From: Rhizophagus clarus
Lineage: Eukaryota; Glomeromycota; Glomeromycetes; Glomerales; Glomeraceae
Assembly: GCA_015698045.1 (NCBI GenBank)
Contig: BLAL01000068.1
Location: 620,001 to 684,000 of the forward strand
Length of the DNA: 64,000 bases
Direction: 5' to 3'
Shown here in pieces: positions 27,024 through 36,640 of this stretch. The translations under genes were made by a program, and so were the position numbers. Every line of letters starts with the position of its first letter. The first letter of the stretch is position 1. A model generated the notes under the pieces. It did not search any database, was not told the DNA's origin, and saw nothing but the letters and a program-made list of their open reading frames with translations.

Positions 27024-27342
27024 AAACTACTCAGAAAAGAACTTCTTATTGGTCAATTTCGTTTTCAATTCGTCCCATGGAGATTTCTCTAATTCCTTAC
27101 CCTTTTTCTTCTTTCGCTTATCTTTCTCGCAAATTTGAACACTATATTCTTATGTTCAGCGTCACCCTACGGAACCAAAAATGCTGAGACATTAATCATT
27201 GCTTCATGTGCCTTTGGCTGTGAGCTGCCCGCATCTGTTGTCGTTATAAGTGGAGGATTGTCAAGTGCGTCGATCGATACTCGCTTTTATCCGTCCTTCT
27301 CGTTGTTGACGTCCTTAAGTCGACTTGTAAATTTGTTCTGAG
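27024..27342 (-). pseudogene. Coding-like relic, unknown family
   Basis: The minus strand reads as ordinary codons with higher GC than the surroundings ('SRLKDVNNEKDG', stop, 'IDALDNPPLITTTDAGSSQP', later a stop). In another frame it reads 'KKKKGKELEKSPWDELK' and ends at a stop near 27027. Two in-frame stops and one frame change indicate decay, or unrecognised introns. I do not recognise the family. Confidence 0.3.
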
Positions 27343-27764
27343 CCTAGTTCATATTAATCAATTATCTTAAAAGAAAAAAAAAATATTAATTAAAACGCGA
27401 AAAATAATATAAAACGTATCAGAAGAAAATTAATAGTTTTAATAAATACTACTTAAAAAATATTAAAATATTGATTAAAAAGTAATTTTTGATATTCTAA
27501 ATAGATCAAATAAGAAATCCAAATAATAAAAAATAATTAGTGGTTACTACTTTTATTGCTAATTATTATTCCTTAATAATTAATAAAGAAATAATCTATA
27601 GATCAAATTGTAAGAAACCTTCCTCAGGATTGTAATTCGAACAAATTTAACTAAAATAAAAAGAAAATCTGACCAAGTTATGTTAATATATTGTCGCAAA
27701 ATATCTAATACACAATGTGAATGATTGATAACTTATTTAAAACTGTCAGATCAATTTTAAAGTA

Positions 27765-27940
27765 TTAAAAATTAATATGTTTGAATGGAGTCTTACGAAA
27801 TCCAACCTGACGAAGCCTGTTCCATATATGTTTCATTTTGTCTTTATCTATTACTTTTGCGTTTGAACATTTACACCATTTTAACATTACAAGTTCGTCT
27901 GGGATGATATTGTCTGTGAAGTTATTAAATTTTAAAAATT
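27765..27940 (-). pseudogene. Short coding-like fragment, unknown family
   Basis: About 57 codons are open on the minus strand, with good codon character ('IPDELVMLKWCKCSNAKV', 'DKMKHIWNRLRQVGFRKT'), ending in a stop at 27765-27767. It has no start codon at the 5' end and no clear upstream exon. It may be the last exon of a decayed gene or transposon protein. Function unknown. Confidence 0.3.
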
Positions 27941-29544
27941 TACTTCTTTACATAGGCTGGACCTTCTAGCTTTTAAATAAATCCACTGTCGGACAAAATT
28001 TATTATTATAAATTTTTTAAACATTTGATGAGCATAGATCTATGCGATAAAAATCAAAATTCAAAACATATTGTCGTTATTAAAAAAAAAAGAGGGATAT
28101 AATATAAATATATTCAGTAACTTTCGAAAACTCGAAAGATGTAATAATAGTTTTACGATTTACTATCGTGTGGAAAAAGTTTGTGACAATGCTCATAGGT
28201 ATTCATGATATATAATTTGTATATATACAACTAGTATGGTTGAACGCGAATTATATACATAAAATAAACTACCATTATTTATTACAAATCGATGGTAAAA
28301 AAGTAATTACAGTGGCTCCCGCCACAATTCACCAAACACTTGGATGAAACATTCCAAATATGACAGAATTTACATTTGGCATACATTGCATGAATGAAAA
28401 ATTTGGGGTCCAGAAATCCCACCTTATTTCTTTCCTCAACTACATGCTGACAACCAGCGAATGGTCATCTACAGTCTAGGTTCAAATTATCTTCACGCTG
28501 GCTCATGGGTTTCTTATTTCTATGATAGAAGTGCGTCTATGTTATCACGTCTAAAGTTCAGGGAACTCTACTTTACTGGTTTAGGATTTTTATTATATTA
28601 GGTCATAGCTTATATAATTTCAAAATAACAGGTTGACATCCATTGCCTGGTGCAGGGGTTTAGTTTTTACGTAATATAGTTAATAGATTTCTTTTCTGTA
28701 TAGATTTTTTATCTTCTTTTCTACGTATTTGTAATTACACGAGTCAGTCGATAACAATTAATAAATAAATAAATAAATAAATAAATTTCCATAACAACGC
28801 GCAGAACTTACAAATCTTTTCTACACATTTATCTCCAGATCAATTTTAGAATTATTTGAGGATTTGATTTTTTTTTTATATGAAAACCGCTAAATATTAT
28901 GTCCTTTTTGTCACAGCATAATGTTATTGTGACCCAACAAAATAAATTTAGCATAATGGAATCTAAAGAATTGAAATGATGAGTCTTTAAATTATTTTTG
29001 CCATGTGATAATACTTTATGAATGATTTCCGAAAAAAATAGATAATCTTCTATTAACTTATCCGAATTTCTATTCATTTCTCTGAATTTTTTTAGATGAT
29101 TATTGCCCATTTAAGTTAAAGCATGAATAGAGAAAAAATAATTTTTTTGTTAAATAATAAGGGTTTAAAATTTATACCCCCCCCGCTGGCGCCGCGTACG
29201 AACGCACCTATGATCACGTGATCCAGATTAATTTTAATTGGCTAAATAATAAAAATTTACGCTTCCCTTATACAATTATACAAATTTTTAAGTTTTAATA
29301 TTTATTTGACATGACTTTAAAGAATTTTACGATATAATTGACACCATGATTGTAAAAATTGACATGAATTTTATTAAAATAAGTACCATAATGAAAATAA
29401 ACATAAAACATCAAGAATAAAGAAATGGAACAAGTAAAGATTATTAAAAAGATTATGAAACACTAAAACAACAATCGAAAGATCAAGACATAAATAAGAG
29501 AAACTGACAAAACTATGCAAACCAGTGTTCCCACAAAAAAAAAA
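27941..29544. other. Spacer with a possible LINE 3' tail
   Basis: No gene is recognised. A 93-codon minus-strand open stretch at 28829-29110 has no family resemblance. A less AT-rich block, about 28300-28750, ends in a simple tetranucleotide tail (separate entry). CpG-rich sequence at 29180-29223 contains the palindrome GATCACGTGATC. Confidence 0.5.
28739..28788 (+). repeat. (AAAT)n tail, possibly a LINE 3' end
   Basis: The motif GTCAGTCGATAACAAT is followed by about seven AAAT units. The reverse complement of 63620-63660 reads GTCAGTCGTTAACAAT followed by an AAAC tail. The shared terminal motif with simple tetranucleotide tails suggests the 3' ends of one LINE family, with this copy on the plus strand. 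This is an inference from only two copies. Confidence 0.4.
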
Positions 29545-30300
29545 ATGTTTTCACTATTTTCTTAAATTCACGTCTAACAGTGTTCTTACAGAAGGGAGAA
29601 AGAAATGTTATGTTAGAAGCATTTCATAATTTAAAAAATTTCCCTCTCTATTTATAAGTAATAGTATTCTTACAAAAAGAATCTCCTACACGGCTACACC
29701 TTAAGTTATTATGCCCAAAATGGAGTTTCTGCAAAAAGAGAAAACTTGTTTCATTATTAGAGTTGAAAAAAATTTCCCTTGGCCCTCTCTATTTACCTTG
29801 AGTTCGTTTCTAATGGGCTTTAGATAAAAAATTTTCCCTTTCAGTTCCTCTTCATTTACTTTAGGTCCATGTCTAACGGTATTTCTGCAAAGAGAAAAGA
29901 AAACCTGTTTCATTAGAAACGTTTCTCAATTATAAAAAAAAATTTCCTTCTTCCATTTACCTTAGGCTCATATTTAATGATGTTTCTACAACAAAGAAGG
30001 AAGTTTCGTTCCTTTAAAGAAAAATTTCCTTCTTTAATCCTTTTCCATTTGCTTTAGGGTCGTGCCTAAGGGTGTTTCTACGAGGAGAAAGCGAAAAACT
30101 TTTCGTTAAAACATGTTTTAATAAAAAAAATTTTTTCTTCTCCATTTACCTTAGGTTAGGTTCGTGCCTTACGGTGCGGTTTGTTTCTATAAAGAAAGGA
30201 AAAATATTTTGTTATTCGTGTAGTAATAAAAAAGAAGGAAAAAACGTTTCGTTAGAAGCGTTTAGCTAGAAAGAAAATATTTTTTTTTCCAGCTATTCTT
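29545..30300. repeat. Degenerate minisatellite, units of about 90-105 bp
   Basis: A unit containing CATTTACCTTAGGTTCGTG, then TCTAACGGTGTTTCTAC, then AAGAGAAA and AAAATTTCCTTCT recurs at about 29568, 29649, 29692, 29790, 29850, 29955, 30046 and 30143. Divergence and spacing vary, so the array is old. It lies between CpG-rich flanks (29185-29223 and 30380-30410) that are imperfect inverted copies sharing GCGTACG, CGCACC and CACGTG. No coding potential is supported. Confidence 0.7.
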
Positions 30301-30647
30301 ACAAAAGAAAATATTATTATATGGGGGTGCTGCGTAAATTTCATTTCTTATACAAAAACTGCAATTCAAAATTTACACGTGATAGGGTGCGTACGCCCTT
30401 GCGTAGAATGTATATATAATATTATACTGATGGTAAAGAATTAAATTAAATTGTTTGATGAAAACATACACGCTTACTTTATATAAAACTTAATGTTGAA
30501 CATTTTTGGTACATTTAATAAAAAAGATACAAAAAATAGAAATAAATAATGCATACTAAAACTTAATTTGCTAATGTCGCTAAAAGTTGAATTAACGACT
30601 CGTAATTCATCTTTATATAATTTATGTAAGAATATAAACTTAAAATC

Positions 30648-31253
30648 TTAATTTCTAATTTCTAATACGTATTGGCTTAAATATTTCTTCAAATGACCTT
30701 CGAGATACTCTTTTTGGTCGAAAGTAAACACCAACTTCTCTTGTTCCATGTTTTGTTGAAATTCAACACCAAGAAAATTTTTGTTCAAACAATTATTAAT
30801 TACGAGAGGAGAAACAATTTCGCATGATACTTGATAAAGTCGGTTATCATATTGTTGCTGATAATAGAAAATACATTCGTTTTCAATGGGTTGAACGTTA
30901 CTTTCTCTTAACAATTTGTTTAATAAATCTCCAACGGAGTCTTTTAAGATTTCTTTGCAAATAACATAATAATGATAAAAATCACTTGGTGGCCGATAGA
31001 AAAAGGTAGTGGGATGAACGGGCTGAATTTGAAGGTTTGCAGAAGAATCTGGTTGTACATATACGTTTGTAACTGTTGGTTGAAGTTGAGCGCTAGGAAT
31101 CAAATTGGAAGTCTGCACTACGTAGTTTGCGTCGTTCAGAACAGTCGGACTTTCCTGCCTTTCGTGAGTTTGAACAACACAGTCTTGTGGATTGAATTGA
31201 GGTTGATTGGGTTGATTGATTTCCGAGTTAGAAATTTGACCTTGCGAATCCAT
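30648..31253 (-). CDS. Hypothetical lineage-specific protein, 201 aa
   Basis: This is a single uninterrupted frame from ATG at 31251-31253 to a stop at 30648-30650. The N-terminal half (about residues 1-85) is Gln/Pro/Asn-rich with repeated 'VVQT' and 'QPN' patterns, and is probably disordered. The C-terminal half begins at 'FFYRPPSDFYHYY' and is a compact mixed region ending 'KKYLSQYVLEIRN'. No signal peptide or membrane segment is visible and I recognise no domain. Support for a real gene comes from a second, degenerate copy at 34625-35048 that keeps the C-terminal half by protein similarity, although a frameshift and stops have broken it. Function unknown. Confidence 0.65.
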   Translation of the reverse strand: MDSQGQISNSEINQPNQPQFNPQDCVVQTHERQESPTVLNDANYVVQTSNLIPSAQLQPTVTNVYVQPDSSANLQIQPVHPTTFFYRPPSDFYHYYVICKEILKDSVGDLLNKLLRESNVQPIENECIFYYQQQYDNRLYQVSCEIVSPLVINNCLNKNFLGVEFQQNMEQEKLVFTFDQKEYLEGHLKKYLSQYVLEIRN

Positions 31254-31468
31254 ATTTCGATAACTGATAATAAAAAGACTATCAAGGATTTTAGATACGT
31301 ACGTATGTGATGTATAAAAAACAGTTTTTAAATCAAAATAATTTAATTTTTGCAGATTGCGACCGAAAAAAATTTTTTTAAGGAAAGAAATTTAAAAGCA
31401 GGAAGGAAATTTTAGATGATTTATATTAGAAAAAAGGTTATTTCGGGATTATTTCTTTAAATCCGCAA

Positions 31469-31552
31469 TCCATGAGCTAACCTAATCGAGCAATCCTCTT
31501 GTTACATTTGTCCATGAGCTAACCTAATCGAGCTATCCTCTTGTTACACTTG
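31469..31552. repeat. Two-copy 42-bp tandem duplication
   Basis: TCCATGAGCTAACCTAATCG begins at 31469 and again at 31511, each copy continuing into ATCCTCTTGTTACA. The copies differ at one or two positions, which suggests a recent duplication. Confidence 0.9.
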
Positions 31553-31603
31553 ATCATCCAGACGCTTCCGTTCCTTGAGACAACATTGGCAAGATCTACA
31601 CGT

Positions 31604-31749
31604 ACAGGGATACCTAACAACCTAACGAATTCGGCAAAGAATCTGTCTCATTCACCCAACAGGATTCTGGATCTACACAGGGATACCTAACAACCTAACG
31701 AACTCGGCAAAGAATCTGTCTCATTCACCCAACAGGTTTCTGGATCTAC
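31604..31749. repeat. Two-copy 73-bp tandem duplication
   Basis: ACAGGGATACCTAACAACCT begins at 31604 and again at 31677. Each copy continues through GGCAAAGAATCTGTCTCATT and CACCCAACAGG to TTCTGGATCTACACA, with very few differences. It looks recent. Confidence 0.92.
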
Positions 31750-32087
31750 ACACCCTTTTTCATTCTAGACCCATCCTATTTTAGAAATGATCTTCGGTCT
31801 CGTTTTTTCACCGACTCTTTTTTCGTGCTTCATCATACCGACTCTAGCTACTCTTTTCGGAATTTGCTTTGCTTCTATTATTTCTATATGTTTCTTTTAT
31901 TAAGTAAAATCGATAGCGTTTTATCTATAAATGATTTAGACGAACGAAAAAAGAGTTATTTTATCATGATCATGATTGACATAACTAACCATTAAAAATA
32001 AAAATTTCTTCCATTCGTGCAGCCGCACGAGGATAAGGAACTATCAATTTAATTTGGCCTTACATGATACAATAGGAGACGTACAAT

Positions 32088-32592
32088 TGGGGTGTGCTGT
32101 CAATCAATTAAAGTCTCGTGTAAAATTTTATTAATTTATGATTATCAATATGATATCAAATTCGGGAATTTCTGTCTTTTTCTAGAAAGAATCCCAAGTT
32201 TAATAACTCAGCATTTATTAAAGCTCAAAAATATTAAAAATGCAATGAATATACAATAACTTAAAGAATAACAAAACACTTCGCTTTTTCAAGAAAATTA
32301 GAAAAAAAGATTTTTTCATATGGGAATGTGTACTTATTATTATCGAAATTTGAATACTTTATTGGGAAAGCATTCTGTCACATGAAAGATGTGATTAATC
32401 GGGATACTTTCGCAGAATTTTGAAAGAAAATAGTTATAAGAAATTCAGCGTTATTAAGGTGTGAAAATTAATTAGAAATTTCGTTTATGTTTAATAGTCC
32501 AATATACGATCACATGGAAGAGTCTTCAATTGTAGTATATTTTACTATATAACTAGATATAGTTTTGTTAAACTTATCCACAGCACACCCCA
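32088..32592. mobile_element. 505-bp MITE with 13-bp inverted ends and 9-bp target duplication
   Basis: The left end reads TGGGGTGTGCTGT (32088-32100) and the right end is its exact reverse complement (32580-32592). ACGTACAAT flanks both sides (32079-32087 and 32593-32601), a perfect 9-bp duplication. A 9-bp duplication is typical of Mutator-like (MULE) elements. Because the bases at the border are ambiguous, an 8-bp, hAT-like reading with slightly shifted ends is also possible. The interior is AT-rich with no transposase frame, so the element is non-autonomous. Beyond the 13 bp the ends keep only partial similarity. Confidence 0.88.
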
Positions 32593-32601
32593 ACGTACAA
32601 T

Positions 32602-33744
32602 GAAACAAAAAACATAAAATGAGTAAGTCAATGGATCTTTCAAATGTTGAGGAGTTTGATGCTAATTATATTGAAAGACTAGACCTTTTCATTTAATAAA
32701 TCATTTTCTTTACTGTTTCTTAAAGGAATATGCAATGAATTTATAAAAAGTCTTTTAGAACATTACTTAAAAAAAAAAGTATTCAGTCATGCGTTACCTG
32801 TGACACCACATATTAAAATAACAAATAAAATCATTAAAGAAATTGTGAAATTTATAAAGCTAAAGTTATTGTTCTTTAATTTAGTGTGTAACAAAAAAAA
32901 TCCATAAAAATTAGTAACTTTTGCGACACGAAATCACAATAATAATGAAGAAGATAAGAATAGTAATCCATCATTTATTTAACAAATAAATTTATTGTTT
33001 ATTTGGGATTTTATTTATATAATATGTGTCAAATATATTAGCAGTAAATAATGTCCTTTAAATTCATAGTTGATTAATGGATAGAACAGGGTCTATTTCT
33101 TGAATGGCTCCTAATCATACATACTACCTTTAAAAACGTAGATCATTATAAGCGTATTTATACAACGTTCTGATTTTATTAATGATGAAATGGGACAAGG
33201 AAAATTTATTGGTACATGTAATTGTTGCTGATATAGTATAGAATTACCCATACATAAAAAACTCTAATTACAATATACAAATAAAGGATAAAAGTTAATC
33301 AAGAAGTAATGGTCAGTAATCTATCTAACTAACTTTTGGGCAAAAACCTTTAGTCTATCCCTTCGTGAAAGACTTAATATAGATGAACCCTCAACTATAT
33401 CAGTAAAAAAAAAGAAACTAAACTACAACGAAGGGGAATTAACATATAAAATAAAACGTTTCCATAACTCACTCATTCGTCAACGATCATTGATATGGTC
33501 TGTCATTGGAGCACGATTGAGCCTGAAAGAAGGTGTGCTTCCATGAGTTGGGGGACGGACACTATCGCCCATTCTGAACCTTCTAGGCCTATGTGACGAA
33601 CCACTTACAAATGCAGAAACATAAAGTATATTAAATAAAAACCTCGATGGGCCCAAAACCTTGATAACGAATAACAAAAAGAATTGTAAAATTTGTTAGA
33701 ATGAACGTTTAACTATATTTTACATTAGAATAGTGTCTGAAATT
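32602..33744. other. Spacer with weak coding-like stretches
   Basis: A short open stretch starts at an ATG near 32619 ('MSKSMDLSNVEEFDANYIE') and stops after about 26 codons. A second open stretch of about 60 codons follows from near 32746. They may be exons of a small or decayed gene, but splice borders are not convincing. A 65-codon minus-strand open stretch at 33480-33677 is richer in GC and unrecognised. Confidence 0.4.
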
Positions 33745-33935
33745 ACTTAAAAAACAATTTCACAAGCTGGACATCTGGAAATGAAAGTATTGATAGTTTA
33801 ATTTAAAAATGTAATTGGAAACAGTTTCCCGGGTAGGGTAATAATAGAATGATACCATATGATAATTTATAAAATAGACTAAAGGTGGATGTTCTAAGAT
33901 TTATAACTGACGACAGATTGATGGAGGACCGAAAA
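33745..33935 (+). pseudogene. Kinase N-lobe relic
   Basis: The translation reads 'NNFTSWTSGNESIDSLI', stop, then 'MIPYDNL', stop, then 'KGGCSKIYN', stop, 'IDGGP'. These match, in order, the linker, the WIPYNQF strand, the glycine loop and the post-loop of the kinase family at 1079 and 56231. Several in-frame stops show it is dead. No lysine strand or C-lobe is found downstream. Confidence 0.75.
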
Positions 33936-34624
33936 ATGAGATTCAAAGAAAACATCTAAAGCATATAAAAATGATTGGACATGCTAATACGCGTTGGTAT
34001 CAAGAGGTTATGTTATAATTTAAATAAAATTTATCAAAAAAAAAAAACAAAATTTACAGTATATTAAAAATTCGGACTAGTAACCGTTTTTACTATCAAC
34101 AAATGATATCGATCGTACAATGATGTAATAAAGGATTCAGGTGAAATTATATGCTTGTTTGTACAGTACATGGTAAAGAGGTTGTTGTGATGTTGTTTTT
34201 GCGCTTTCCAATATTATATTATAAAAAGAGAAAGCAATTTAGTTCTAACCAAGAAATATCTATCTATGTGTTTTGTTATTTAATTTATAATTTTTTTTTA
34301 TGTATTTTGCGGTTAATCCATTCCTTCTTTGAAATGATTCCTTATTCAAAAATCATTAAAGGACACAAAACGTTCCCGTCTTTGTTTTATTTCCAAATGG
34401 ATTAATTGCAGTACTTATAATATCATATAAACGATGATAGTGACGGTATTGCAAAAAAATAAAATTGAAATGACTTGACGATTATCAACAAACATTTCTT
34501 AATTTATTTAATTAAATATTGTTAAACATTTAATAAGAATAGTGATACATGATATGTGATTAAAAAATTTTAAAAATAGGATACCTTTTATATGTAAAAA
34601 TGTAAGAACTAAAATCTTAAATCT

Positions 34625-35048
34625 TGATTTTTTTTTCTAATACGTATTGACTTAAATATTTCATCAAATGATATTCGAGATACTCCCTTTGGTCGAAAGT
34701 TAACACTAAATTCTCTTGTTCATATTTTGTTGAAATTCAATTCCGAGAAAATTTTACTTAGACAATTATTAATCACAAGAGAGGAACAATTTTGCATGAT
34801 ACTTGTTAAAACCGGTTATTATATTGCTGCCGATGATAGAAAATACATTTATTTTCAATAGATTGAACGTTGCTTTCTTTTAATAATTTATTTAATAGGT
34901 GTTCAACGGTATCATTTGAAATTTCCTTGCAAGTAACATGATAATGATAAAAATCATTTGGTGGTCGATAGAAAAAGGTAGTAGGATGAGTAAAAATAAG
35001 AGAAGTTTGATTGTTTTCCGAGTTAGAAACTTAAACTTGCGAATTCAT
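34625..35048 (-). pseudogene. Degenerate copy of the 30648-31253 gene
   Basis: The minus strand keeps the start (MNSQV) and, after a deletion of most of the Gln/Pro-rich N-terminus, 'HPTTFFYRPPNDFYHYHV' and the end 'KYLSQYVLEKK'. In-frame stops and at least one frameshift break it. Similarity extends into the 3' flank (CTAATACGTATTG and adjoining bases), so it arose by DNA duplication and not only by convergence of the protein. Confidence 0.85.
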
Positions 35049-35816
35049 TTTCAGCCGCAGCAATTCTTCCTTAAGGAGTAATAATCTTTGCCGATCTTAC
35101 GAATGACTGAAATTTTTTTTTTTTTTTTTTGGAAAAAGATTTTGAAAAGAATGGAATTTTTAGCGATTTATATTAGAATCCATATGCAAATCATGTAATC
35201 ATGCAGTTACAAGTTTTTAAACAGGTAATTGTATCGATACAGTATAAATATAAATTATTTTTACTTTTTATTTATTGTTAACGACATATTACATTTACTT
35301 TTTCGGAAAATCCATTCACTATAAATGCCGAACGTTATAATCTCATCCGAAGTAAATTTGATTTTTCGAGCGCCGATTTCAGTTGGCAGTTAAAACTGCC
35401 TTTATATACGCGTTTTTTTTCAAGACAATCAAAATTTATCTTAAACATGATTGTATTTTAGTGTAATGGAAAACTTTTATAAAATTTTTATTAGTAAACA
35501 TGAGTCCGTATTCAAAGGGAGGTTAGGGTAGTAACTTTATTTTGAAATTTAACCGAATATACGGTTCTATTAATTTAAACTGATTAATCAGTTAATCTAA
35601 CTGAACAGTACATATTACATGTACACGTTATATAATATGCATATATAAATGTTTTGGCAGTTTTTTATTACAACTTGTTTAAAAAAAATGTTAATTTTTT
35701 TTTTGTTTAAACGATTATTTACTAAAATGCAAAGAACATTAAAGAAATTTTTTGGCGTTATTTTTTTTTATTTAAATACATTAAAAAATGTTACATATTT
35801 ATCAAAAAAACATATT

Positions 35817-35858
35817 CGCAACGTTTTTAATAATTATAAATGACAAAAAAACGTTGCG
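35817..35858. repeat. Hairpin-forming inverted repeat
   Basis: CGCAACGTTTTT (35817-35828) pairs perfectly with AAAAACGTTGCG (35847-35858) around an 18-nt AT loop. A decayed version of the same hairpin (CGCAAC, then TTGTGA) lies at 36650-36686, about 830 bp away. The pair brackets GGGTCA-rich sequence. Confidence 0.75.
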
Positions 35859-35871
35859 AGCCTTTTTTTTA

Positions 35872-36640
35872 TTGGGTCAGGTAATTGACTTGACCCGACC
35901 TGTGATAGGTTAGGTCATCAAATTCATGCCCACCCAAAAGAAAGCAGTTTTATACTGTATATAAAAAAGTTTCAGAAATTTTATATATGAAAAAAGCTGG
36001 TAATTATGGTTCCAGCGTTTTTTTTTTCAGTTTTATTTGAAAGCGCGGAAACTGATGATTTCATCGTTTTTTTCAATCTTTCATAAGCGATCTTTCTTAA
36101 TTGTTTTAATAAACGAAAAAAATGATTTTCTTAATTGTTTTTAATAATGAAAATGATAAAAATAAAACTGATTTTTCTTAATCATTTTTTAATAATAAGA
36201 GTAATAAAAAACGATTTTCTTAATGTTTTTAATAATAAAAAAAATGTTTTTCTTAAACGAATTCTTAATCACTTTAATAATAAGAAAAAACTTTTTCTTA
36301 AATAATCGTTTTTAATAATAAAATCGTTTTAATAATAAAAAAAAGTACTTTTCTTAAACAATTTTTCTTTTAAAATCATTTTTAATAATAATCGTTTTAA
36401 TAATAATTGTTTTAATAATAAAAATTAAAAAACAATTTTTTTTTAATTGTTAAACCGGAACTGTAGTTTCAGCGTTTCTTAATCAATATTACATATAAAA
36501 ATGCCGGAATTGAGAGTTTAGACATTTTTTTTTATTTGACTCAAAAATGTTGGGTCACGGGTCAGATCGGCCATCGGATACCCAAATAACACTGACCTGG
36601 TCAACCATCGGGTCACTCAATCCGTCAGGTCAGATTGCAG
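35872..36640. mobile_element. Possible degraded element with GGGTCA-rich ends
   Basis: The left segment (GGGTCAGGTAATTGACTTGA near 35874) and the right segment (GTCACTCAATCCGTCAGGTC near 36612) are dense in GGTCA/TGACC motifs in opposite orientations. The two hairpin copies lie at the borders. The right border reads GCAGAGCTCTA, which resembles the border of the MITE at 40586-41470 (TAGAGCTGTGAC). Exact ends and a target duplication could not be fixed. Confidence 0.4.
36080..36440. repeat. Degenerate TTCTTAA/TTTTAATAATAA repeat
   Basis: Short blocks of TTTTCTTAATTGTTTTTAAT and AATAATAA alternate irregularly about ten times. It is low-complexity, non-coding, and inside the possible element above. 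Confidence 0.7.

Larger units (their letters stand above)
31254..32078. other. Spacer with two local tandem duplications
   Basis: No gene is seen. Most of 31460-31760 is made of two direct duplications (separate entries) and is markedly richer in GC than its surroundings. The segment from 31760 to 32078 shows nothing recognisable. Confidence 0.6.

Noticed and set aside
28829..29110. 93-codon minus-strand open frame
   Set aside because: No recognisable domain, atypical composition, and no paralogue in the window.
33480..33677. 65-codon minus-strand open frame, richer in GC
   Set aside because: Unrecognised, short, and without convincing splice borders; not enough to call a gene.
34151..34405. 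84-codon plus-strand open frame with hydrophobic stretch
   Set aside because: Hydrophobicity is expected from T-rich codons; nothing else supports it.
36080..36440. Possible CRISPR-like regular array
   Set aside because: Units are irregular, low-complexity AT blocks without unique spacers, and the organism is a eukaryote.
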